Source: Gemmatimonadales bacterium UBA7835
GTDB taxonomy: Bacteria; Gemmatimonadota; Gemmatimonadetes; Longimicrobiales; Gaopeijiaceae
Direction: 5' to 3'
DNA length: 5,574 nt
Assembly (NCBI GenBank): GCA_002500925.1
Contig: DLTN01000078.1
Span: forward strand, 1-5,574
The notes beneath the pieces are model-generated. The model saw only the letters and a list, made by a program, of their open reading frames with translations. It ran no database searches and was not told where the DNA came from. Positions 1-5,574 of this stretch are shown piece by piece. The position numbers and the translations under genes were made by a program. Position 1 is the stretch's first letter. Every line of letters starts with the position of its first letter.

Positions 1-19
1 GCTTTTTATCCCGATTTCT

Positions 20-355
20 CTAGGCGTTTTCGGAAAACGCAAGAGATGCCCCGGCTAGGCCCAAGGTAAGGACAGGAATCGCCCCAATCGGTCCAAGGTC
101 CCCGGGCACATGCACGGTTAGGTAAATAGCAAGAAGCAGAGCCCCCAAAAGCTTATAGGCCAAAGCAGCGTGCTTCCCGGTTAGCACCCCCACAGCTCCA
201 GCAAGAAAACAGAGGCCTGTGCCATAGGTCCAAAAGGCAGGGAACGGCAGATAGCTAGGAACGAAGCTCATAAAATTCGCTTGCGTTAAATGCATCACCC
301 CGAAGAACCAAAACGGAAGCGTATACACAAACTTGCCCACTGTGCCTAAAGACAT
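20..355 (-). CDS. DoxX-like small integral membrane protein
   Basis: This is a complete 111-residue hydrophobic protein with four predicted membrane helices at about residues 7-25, 40-58, 65-83 and 88-106. The layout, with an early FFGVMH motif (His22), a G-rich second helix and a third helix ending in VHVPG (His82), matches the DoxX/DoxX-like family, which usually has four helices and 110-150 residues. The molecular role of most family members is unknown; some are linked to redox or thiosulfate/quinone chemistry, and I see nothing that narrows it here. The start is an ATG preceded by GGAG with 7-base spacing, so it is well supported. It lies 112 bases downstream of the amidohydrolase/serine-hydrolase gene on the same strand and could share its transcript. 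I am confident it is a real membrane-protein gene and fairly confident of the family. Confidence 0.85.
   Translation of the reverse strand: MSLGTVGKFVYTLPFWFFGVMHLTQANFMSFVPSYLPFPAFWTYGTGLCFLAGAVGVLTGKHAALAYKLLGALLLAIYLTVHVPGDLGPIGAIPVLTLGLAGASLAFSENA
24..40. repeat. Perfect 8-bp inverted repeat at the 3' end of the DoxX-like gene
   Basis: The sequence GCGTTTTC-G-GAAAACGC is an exact inverted repeat of 8-base arms around one base. It covers the last codons before the TAG stop at 20-22. As RNA it could fold as a 7-bp stem with a 3-base loop. No T-tract follows it on the minus strand, so it is not a standard intrinsic terminator. It may simply be an mRNA 3'-end hairpin or chance. Confidence 0.5.
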
Positions 356-467
356 ATTGAGACTCCATTGAGAAATGACACCCTCACCTGCGTGTCAGTG
401 ACATGAACCATGTAGCTAGTGATCGCCCAGATGCACCAGGGCACAGACAACTAATAACAGTCGGAGA
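356..467. other. Intergenic gap between the two minus-strand genes
   Basis: This 112-base gap separates the stop of the long hydrolase gene from the start of the DoxX-like gene. It holds the Shine-Dalgarno site of the latter and an 11-base palindrome (TGTCA-G-TGACA, 393-403). I see no strong terminator and no clear -35/-10 pair. The gap is wide enough for a separate promoter, so co-transcription with the upstream gene is possible but not shown. Confidence 0.5.
363..366 (-). promoter_or_regulatory. Shine-Dalgarno site of the DoxX-like gene
   Basis: On the minus strand GGAG stands 7 bases before the ATG at 353-355. It is the clearest ribosome binding site in the window and fixes the start of the small membrane-protein gene. 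Confidence 0.65.
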
Positions 468-3362
468 TCAATTCCGAACCCGGTCGAAAAAAAGATTCCT
501 GACCCGGCCGGCGTTTACATAGAATCCGTCGCGCTCCTCGGTCGCATTCCTGAATCGCAATTCGAGGCGACCAGATGAGAGAAGGTCTTCGCCAACTTGA
601 TGAACCTCTGCATCGATTCCTGGCCCAGCCCTAAGTCGCAACGCTCCGTCTACGATCAAAAGCTGATACTCCACGTCCAACTCAGGGCTATAATAGCTTC
701 CGACAAAGCTTTCGGGCTCTTCCACCACCAGAGATCTAGACGTTGAACCTGACCCGCTTGGTCTAGCTTCACCATCTTCTCCGATTCTTGGCTCGAGCGA
801 CTCCGCCAGAACTACGTCCGCGACTTGTGAGGCCATACTTCCCGGTGACGCGTCAGCGCGGTTACACAGTACAACAATCGATACGTCCTCCGACGGAAAA
901 CGGGTAATCTGGGCTCGATACCCGACAAAAGAGCCTCCGTGACTTACCATTCGCACTCCCCTGTATTCACCAATTCCCTGGCCGAACGAATACGAGTTAT
1001 CGGTCCCATCCGAGAGCGGCACCGTAGATTCCAGAACGGTATTGAGGCCCGGCTCGACTCGATCTTTGTTCAGGGCATCCACCCAAAGCGCTAGATCTTC
1101 TACGGAGGTAAACACACCCCCGTCCCCTACCATGTCCAAGGTCGTAACAGAGACACGATAGCCGTCATCCGTAGGTGCATATCCCGTCGCTCGGTTTACG
1201 ACGATATGCGTGTGATCGTCATGAAAGTGAGAACTGTTCATCTCCAAAGGTCGAAAGATGCGATCATGAGCGTACTCTCTTAAGGTCATACCGGTGGCTT
1301 CTATAATGATCTCACCTAAGAGGAAGTATCCCGAGTTTGAATACAGATAGTCCGAGCCCGGTGTAAAATTCAACTCTCTCTGTCTAGCAATTGCAGCCCT
1401 TACCTCAGCCGGGGTGTAATAATCGTCTTCCCTCAGACCGCGCAGCGACATTAGGGTCAGATAATCACGTATCCCACTAGTGTGATGCACGACCTGACGA
1501 ATCGTGGGTTCGACGGGGTAACGCGGTAGTTCCGGAATCCACTTCCGTACCGGGTCGTCGAGCGAGACTGTCCCCTCCCTCGCAAGAATCGCTATCGCCG
1601 CTGCAGTAAACTGCTTTCCCACTGAGGCTGTGCGAAAGACAGTATTCGGGGCTATAGCGATGCCGTGTTCTAAATTGGCTGCGCCATAGCCCTTCCCGTA
1701 GGACAAGTCACCTTCTTCCACAATTCCGAGGGCGCAACCCGGTGCATCAAGGACATCATAATCAGCGAACACTTCGTCTATGGCGCTCACTTTCGCTCGC
1801 CATCCCACTTGGTGACCACGGCGAATTACTCTGCCAGGATAAGCAGCCTCGATCTGGGTTTCCGGGTTCCATACTCGAATCCCTCCTACCCACACACCGT
1901 GAACCCCTATCGACGTAAGCTGAGGCGACTCAAAGTCAGCTCGATCACTTACTTTCTCTGGGTCAAAGAGGACGAGATCCGCTATGGCTCCCTCCCGTAT
2001 GACTCCACGGTCCGTAAACCCCATGTGTTTCGCCGAGAGCCCTGTCATGCGATGCACTGCTTGCTCCAACGAAAGGTCTCTGCGTTCCCTGACTTGTTCG
2101 CGCAGCACTCGCGTGAACGCCCCATATCCACGGGGGTGCGCCCCTGCTAGCGCTCCATCACTACTAACGTTCGTATGCGGCCACTGATACATCGCGGAGA
2201 CATCTTCTTCCGTCATACTCCTAGCAACAATTGACTCTGCTGCATCTTTGGGTGCATCAGTGCCATGTACCATCTCAAGAAGCGACAAATATGTTGTGAC
2301 GGGGTCCTCGCCCCGCTCATCAGCAATCTCCTCTAGAGTGCTGCCCTCGTATGACGGCTCCGGAGAAAAGCGACCAAAGATGATGCCATCGGGAGTCGCT
2401 ACCTCGCGGAGGGCAAAACCCACCTCTTCTCGCGTGAAGTTTCCGTCGGGCACGAGCACCGTCATCGTCGACTGCCAGTAGGTATAGGGATACACGTCAG
2501 CGGTGATCTCCACTCCACGGTCCCGCGCTGCTTCAAGTGTGTCGATCAATTCTCGTGTCCGCCCCCAGAGGCTTGTCATAGCGAGCTTCATATGACCTAC
2601 CTGGACTGGAATCCCCACTTTCTCGCCCACTTCGATGATCTCAGAAAGCGCGGACCAGAAGTGACGATCTTCACTTCTGATATGGCTGATGTAGCGCCCA
2701 CCGTATTCTTCTGCCACGCGCGCCAAAGCCAGGACCTCCTCGGTCGAGGAGTGGAAGCTATCCGCATACTCGAGGCCCGTGCTCAGCCCAAGAGAACCAG
2801 CTTCCATATCAGCTCGGAGTAGAGCCGCCATCTGCCCTACTTCTTCCAACGTCGCAGGGCGCATCAGATCTTCGCCCATCACACGGCGACGGAGAGTGCC
2901 GTGCCCGGTGTAAGACGCCACATTTATAGCTGGAGGACCCGATTCCACTTCCTTGAACAGGGCCTCAACCGGATATCTCGAACCACCGTCCTGTCCCACG
3001 ACTACAGTCGTGATCCCTTGGCTGACCGCTGCTATGGCAGGACGCATGCTGGCCAAAAGCCCGCGATCATGATGGCTATGTGTGTCGATAAACCCCGGCG
3101 CTAGCACCCAGCCGTTTCCATCGATAACTAGGTCGCCTTCCCGGGGCGAAAGGTCACCCACGCTCTCTATTCGGTCTTGAACCACACGGACGGAACCCGA
3201 ATAGGAAGGGTCCCCGCTCCCATCAACGATGACCACATTCTCGAACAAGGTTCCCGGGGAACTAGGGCTACACGAGATCCCCAGCCCGACTGTGAGAATT
3301 ACAAAAGCCGGCGAAACTAAGCGCGAGAATAAGTTTTTAGGATCCTGCCAAAATGTTTTCAT
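468..3362 (-). CDS. Exported amidohydrolase (D-aminoacylase type) fused to class C beta-lactamase-type serine hydrolase
   Basis: This is a 964-residue two-enzyme protein when started at the ATG at 3360-3362. Residues 1-31 are a signal peptide (Lys2, Lys9, Arg14, then a hydrophobic core) ending LGISC, so Cys31 may be lipidated, although Gly at -3 makes the lipobox weak. Residues about 38-500 are an amidohydrolase of the N-acyl-D-amino-acid deacylase group: APGFIDTHSHHD with metal ligands His95 and His97, VVVGQDGGS, GLSTGLEY, SHIR (His227), GHMK (His257), DVYPYTYWQ and the catalytic SDG (Asp402). The usual metal-binding Cys is Asp125. After a linker (about 500-525), residues 527-860 form a serine hydrolase with SVGK (Ser580, Lys583), HHTSG, YSN (Tyr674, Asn676) and HGGS (His808). 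A Ser/Gly-rich spacer (about 868-877) leads to a beta-rich tail as in many such hydrolases. Predicted activities are hydrolysis of N-acyl-D-amino acids or related amides, and a D-aminopeptidase/esterase-like reaction; substrates are inferred. An in-frame TTG at 3411-3413 would add 17 residues before the signal peptide. The frame is continuous across the fusion. Confidence 0.9.
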   Translation of the reverse strand: MKTFWQDPKNLFSRLVSPAFVILTVGLGISCSPSSPGTLFENVVIVDGSGDPSYSGSVRVVQDRIESVGDLSPREGDLVIDGNGWVLAPGFIDTHSHHDRGLLASMRPAIAAVSQGITTVVVGQDGGSRYPVEALFKEVESGPPAINVASYTGHGTLRRRVMGEDLMRPATLEEVGQMAALLRADMEAGSLGLSTGLEYADSFHSSTEEVLALARVAEEYGGRYISHIRSEDRHFWSALSEIIEVGEKVGIPVQVGHMKLAMTSLWGRTRELIDTLEAARDRGVEITADVYPYTYWQSTMTVLVPDGNFTREEVGFALREVATPDGIIFGRFSPEPSYEGSTLEEIADERGEDPVTTYLSLLEMVHGTDAPKDAAESIVARSMTEEDVSAMYQWPHTNVSSDGALAGAHPRGYGAFTRVLREQVRERRDLSLEQAVHRMTGLSAKHMGFTDRGVIREGAIADLVLFDPEKVSDRADFESPQLTSIGVHGVWVGGIRVWNPETQIEAAYPGRVIRRGHQVGWRAKVSAIDEVFADYDVLDAPGCALGIVEEGDLSYGKGYGAANLEHGIAIAPNTVFRTASVGKQFTAAAIAILAREGTVSLDDPVRKWIPELPRYPVEPTIRQVVHHTSGIRDYLTLMSLRGLREDDYYTPAEVRAAIARQRELNFTPGSDYLYSNSGYFLLGEIIIEATGMTLREYAHDRIFRPLEMNSSHFHDDHTHIVVNRATGYAPTDDGYRVSVTTLDMVGDGGVFTSVEDLALWVDALNKDRVEPGLNTVLESTVPLSDGTDNSYSFGQGIGEYRGVRMVSHGGSFVGYRAQITRFPSEDVSIVVLCNRADASPGSMASQVADVVLAESLEPRIGEDGEARPSGSGSTSRSLVVEEPESFVGSYYSPELDVEYQLLIVDGALRLRAGPGIDAEVHQVGEDLLSSGRLELRFRNATEERDGFYVNAGRVRNLFFDRVRN

Positions 3363-3413
3363 GAACCGAACATGGGTGTCTTTCGAAACGTGTAGCAAGC
3401 GCCTTCGACTCAA
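3363..3413 (-). other. Alternative upstream start (TTG) of the hydrolase gene
   Basis: The reading frame continues upstream of the ATG at 3360-3362 to a TTG at 3411-3413, which would add 17 polar, basic residues beginning MSRRRLL. AGGA (3425-3428 on the minus strand) stands 11 bases before the TTG, longer than ideal, while no good Shine-Dalgarno is visible before the ATG. I prefer the ATG because it puts the signal peptide at the N-terminus, but the ribosome-site evidence leans weakly to the TTG. Confidence 0.4.
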
Positions 3414-3557
3414 ACCCCGATTTATCCTGTCCAGTTCACGTCACAACCTTGTCTCGACCCAAGCCGCTCTTCTCGACCAGATCACAACTAGCGCCACACC
3501 CCTACCGGTACCACTTTCGCGACTATTAAAGACTCACGCCTGTCCTGGCTGAAGCCA
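3414..3557. promoter_or_regulatory. Divergent intergenic control region
   Basis: This region separates the minus-strand hydrolase gene from the plus-strand ABC operon and must contain the start signals of both. TCACAAC occurs at 3441-3447 and 3482-3488, and TCTCGACC at 3452-3459 and 3471-3478, in mirrored order. A palindrome TACCGGTA lies at 3503-3510. TATTAA at 3524-3529 could be a -10 for the plus strand, but no matching -35 is seen. On the minus strand TTGTGA and GATAAA are too close together (14 bases) for a good promoter. It is assigned mainly from gene layout. Confidence 0.4.
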
Positions 3558-4445
3558 ATGCATCTCGAGATAGATAGCCTGTATAAGACATACCCTGGCG
3601 ACGTAAGGGCTCTCGTCGACGTATCTCTTAACATCGGTCCCGGGATGTTCGGGCTCTTGGGCCCGAACGGGGCCGGCAAGTCAACCTTGATGCGTTCGAT
3701 CGCCACCCTTCAAATCCCAGACTCTGGAACTATCCGTTTCGGTGTAACCAACGTCTTGGATCAACCCGCAGAAGTGCGGAAGATTCTCGGCTACCTGCCG
3801 CAAGAATTCGGCCTATACCCAAACCTCTCAGCCGAGGTCACCCTCAACCATTTTACAACCCTCAAGGGCATAACTGACCGGGCCGAGCGCAAGCAGGTCG
3901 TGGAATCTTTGCTGATGAAGACCAACCTCTGGGACTCGCGCAAGAAGGCTGTAGGGGGTTTCTCAGGAGGCATGAAGCAGAGGCTAGGTATAGCGATTGC
4001 ACTCGCGGGCAACCCAAAGCTGCTCATCGTTGACGAACCTACTGCGGGCCTAGATCCGACAGAGCGCCATCGCTTCCAGAACCTCCTGGCCGAACTCGGA
4101 CAAGACATAGTTGTGATACTGTCTACTCACATCGTGGAGGATGTCCAAGAGCTTTGTAACGAAATGGCCATCATCGATAAGGGGCAGGTCGTGCTACATG
4201 GCGATCCGCGATCGGTTTTGGATGAAGCGCGAGGTCGGATTTGGCGGAAGCGAATCCCTAGAGACCAAATGACTGCGTACTCAGAGGCGCATTCCATTAT
4301 CTCCACTCGACTTTCCGGAGGCCAACCGCTGATTCATATCTGGACAGACCTCGATCCAGGTGATGGTTTTGAACAAGTGGAGCCAGCACTAGAAGACGTC
4401 TATTTCCATCGAGTTAGCGCCGGCAAAAGCGGCCCGCTCGAATGA
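3558..4445 (+). CDS. ABC transporter ATP-binding protein (ABC-2 type)
   Basis: This is a complete 295-residue nucleotide-binding subunit that would sit on the inner face of the cytoplasmic membrane and drive the permease encoded next to it. All ATPase motifs are intact: Walker A GPNGAGKST (residues 35-43, Lys41), Q-loop PQEFG (Gln82), signature FSGGMKQR (135-142), Walker B LLIVDEP (Asp159, Glu160), D-loop GLDP and the H-loop STHIVED (His191). The short Q-to-signature segment and the roughly 80-residue C-terminal extension after the H-loop are typical of exporter ATPases of the ABC-2 group (CcmA/NatA-like). The ATG at 3558-3560 leaves only nine residues before the conserved TYPG of the A-loop region (Tyr12), so it is the natural start, although only a weak GAAG precedes it. 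Its stop overlaps the start of the permease, so the two are coupled in an operon. The substrate cannot be read from the ATPase alone. Confidence 0.95.
   Translation: MHLEIDSLYKTYPGDVRALVDVSLNIGPGMFGLLGPNGAGKSTLMRSIATLQIPDSGTIRFGVTNVLDQPAEVRKILGYLPQEFGLYPNLSAEVTLNHFTTLKGITDRAERKQVVESLLMKTNLWDSRKKAVGGFSGGMKQRLGIAIALAGNPKLLIVDEPTAGLDPTERHRFQNLLAELGQDIVVILSTHIVEDVQELCNEMAIIDKGQVVLHGDPRSVLDEARGRIWRKRIPRDQMTAYSEAHSIISTRLSGGQPLIHIWTDLDPGDGFEQVEPALEDVYFHRVSAGKSGPLE
4442..4445 (+). promoter_or_regulatory. ATGA stop-start overlap coupling ATPase and permease
   Basis: The TGA stop of the ATPase (4443-4445) shares two bases with the ATG start of the permease (4442-4444). No Shine-Dalgarno sequence is evident just upstream, so the permease is probably translated by re-initiation. 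This supports equal production of two subunits of one complex. Confidence 0.8.
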
Positions 4446-5574
4446 TCAAGGAAATCCTCGTCTTCGAGCTTCGTTATCACGCTCGTCGTCCATTCAACTA
4501 TTTCTTCTTCGCGCTGCTCTTTTCTCTGTCCTTTGCGCTCATAGCATCGGACGCCGTGCAGATCGTCGGCGCCATCGGCCTCGTGAAGCGAAACGGCCCC
4601 TATGCGATCGCCCAGCTCAGTATAGTGATGACGGTGATCGGGCTTCTCTTTGCGGTCGCTATCGTTGGCACATCGATGCTCAGAGACTTTCGCCACAAAG
4701 CTCATGAGCTGCTCTTCACGACTCATCTGTCCGAGCTCGGATACTTAGCCGGGCGCTTCGTTGGCTCTTTCCTCGTGATGGCGATCGTCTTCCTAGGTAT
4801 CCCTATAGGATCCTTCTTCGGCTCAATGGCCCCCTGGATCGATCCCGAGTTCGTTCTAACACCGAACTTCTGGTGGCATCTCCACCCTTATTTGGTGTTT
4901 GGGCTACCTACAATGTTTGTCGGCTCAGCAATTTTCTTCGCGGTCGGAGCGCTCTCGCGATCCCTCGTCGTGGTATACTGCTCCGGCTTCGGACTTCTAG
5001 TAGCTCAAAGCCTGGCGGAAACGTGGACATCCAGCCTCGATAGTGACGCCGTCGCTAATGCGGTTGATATGTTTGGGATAACGACCCTCGACCTGACAAC
5101 ACGCTACTGGACCGTAACGGAGCGGAATTCGCTGACGATCCCCTGGGACCAGTGGATGATTGCCAACCGCCTACTATGGCTGGGGATTTCAATAGCGATC
5201 ATGGTGGGCGTGGCGCTGAGCTTTCGCTTCAAGTCGGGGAGTGATCAGAAACCCGCCAAAGCATCAAAGAAATCAGAGGAAGTCGGAATTCAACCCACAC
5301 CTTCAAGGGCCGCAGAACCGATCTTCAACAAAGCTGCGACGTGGCATCAGCTTTGGGACTCTGCACTAACATCTACCCGCCACCTAGTTCGTGATAAAGT
5401 GTTCATCGCGCTCGTCCTTATATCAGGCGTAAACACCTTCATGAACGCCTGGTTCGCGGACACCTTCTACGGCGTAACGACCTGGCCAGTCACTTTCGTT
5501 GTCGCTGAGCTAGTTATAGGCGGCTTCTTCCTGTTCGTCATAATCCTATCGACCATCTATGCCGGCGAAGCAGT
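4442..5574 (+). CDS. ABC-2 type permease, partial; likely N-terminal part of a permease/M1 aminopeptidase fusion
   Basis: The gene starts at an ATG overlapping the ATPase stop (ATGA) and stays open for 377 codons to the window edge, so its 3' end is missing. The visible part starts MIKEILVFELRYHARRP, a cytoplasmic lead-in typical of ABC-2 permeases. Helices are predicted at about residues 18-36, 57-79, 104-128, 150-171, 173-191, 241-262, 318-337 and 349-373. A charged, Lys/Ser-rich cytoplasmic stretch (263-295) divides the first six helices from a second membrane block. The motif RDFRHKAHELLFTTHLS (81-97) followed by YLAGRFVGSF closely resembles, from memory, the large ABC-permease/M1-family aminopeptidase fusions of about 1,100-1,250 residues. 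The M1 zinc-peptidase domain (HExxH) would lie outside this window. It should pair with the ATPase just upstream. Permease identity is firm; the peptidase fusion is inference from similarity of the N-terminal part. Confidence 0.85.
   Translation, partial: MIKEILVFELRYHARRPFNYFFFALLFSLSFALIASDAVQIVGAIGLVKRNGPYAIAQLSIVMTVIGLLFAVAIVGTSMLRDFRHKAHELLFTTHLSELGYLAGRFVGSFLVMAIVFLGIPIGSFFGSMAPWIDPEFVLTPNFWWHLHPYLVFGLPTMFVGSAIFFAVGALSRSLVVVYCSGFGLLVAQSLAETWTSSLDSDAVANAVDMFGITTLDLTTRYWTVTERNSLTIPWDQWMIANRLLWLGISIAIMVGVALSFRFKSGSDQKPAKASKKSEEVGIQPTPSRAAEPIFNKAATWHQLWDSALTSTRHLVRDKVFIALVLISGVNTFMNAWFADTFYGVTTWPVTFVVAELVIGGFFLFVIILSTIYAGEA

Noticed and set aside
1..19. T/A-rich stretch beyond the DoxX-like stop as a terminator tail
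   Set aside because: Read on the minus strand the run is A-rich rather than T-rich after the hairpin at 24-40, so it does not have the form of an intrinsic terminator for that gene.
468..1778. Reading the C-terminal half as an antibiotic-resistance beta-lactamase
   Set aside because: It has SVGK, YSN and HGGS instead of the KTG triad, with a C-terminal beta-rich tail. These features fit the broad peptidase/esterase serine-hydrolase group rather than AmpC-type resistance enzymes.
1770..1870. Possible sequencing artefact joining two separate genes at the fusion point
   Set aside because: The frame runs through the linker without a stop, the linker sequence looks normal, and there is no stop, start or ribosome site that would mark two genes. 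It cannot be fully excluded without reads.
1809..3104. Several plus-strand open frames of 67-113 codons opposite the hydrolase gene
   Set aside because: They lie antisense to a gene with clear protein motifs throughout, have odd composition (rich in Arg, Ser, Cys) and show no recognisable domain.
3229..3552. Plus-strand 107-codon frame reaching almost to the ABC ATPase start
   Set aside because: Its first part is antisense to the signal-peptide region of the hydrolase and the rest is the intergenic control region; the product has no hydrophobic pattern, motif or ribosome site.
3488..4726. Minus-strand frames of 72, 105 and 108 codons opposite the ABC ATPase and permease
   Set aside because: They are shadows of genes with intact ATPase motifs and membrane helices; none resembles a known protein.

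Overview
The window is a protein-coding stretch of a bacterial chromosome with two divergent gene pairs. The base composition is slightly GC-rich by eye and codon use looks uniform. No tRNA, rRNA, CRISPR array, insertion sequence or phage gene is visible. The gene types point to a Gram-negative heterotroph that lives on peptides and amino compounds: a lipoprotein-like amidohydrolase/serine-hydrolase fusion, and an ABC exporter whose permease resembles the permease/M1-aminopeptidase fusions. My best guess is Gemmatimonadota or a relative (Rhodothermota/Bacteroidota-like lineages also carry such genes), held with low confidence because there is no marker gene.

Left part, minus strand (20-3413): a small four-helix DoxX-like membrane protein lies 112 bases downstream of a very long gene. 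The long gene encodes an export signal, an N-acyl-D-amino-acid deacylase-type amidohydrolase, a class C beta-lactamase/D-aminopeptidase-type serine hydrolase and a small C-terminal beta-rich domain, all in one unbroken frame. Both catalytic modules keep most of their recognisable active-site residues. The exception is the amidohydrolase position that is Cys in classical D-aminoacylases, which is Asp here.

Middle (about 3363-3557): a short divergent intergenic region that must hold the control elements for both directions. It contains two copies each of two short words in mirrored order, but no convincing sigma70-type promoter.

Right part, plus strand (3558-5574): a complete ABC ATPase, overlapped by ATGA by a membrane protein that runs off the window. 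The ATPase and permease are translationally coupled and should form one ABC-2 type complex. The permease N-terminus strongly resembles the large ABC-permease/M1-aminopeptidase fusion proteins, so a peptidase domain is predicted beyond base 5574.

Working together (inference): the left module could release D-amino acids or deacylate peptides outside the cytoplasm, and the right module could couple membrane transport to peptide cleavage. A shared role in handling peptides or cell-wall fragments is possible but rests only on adjacency.
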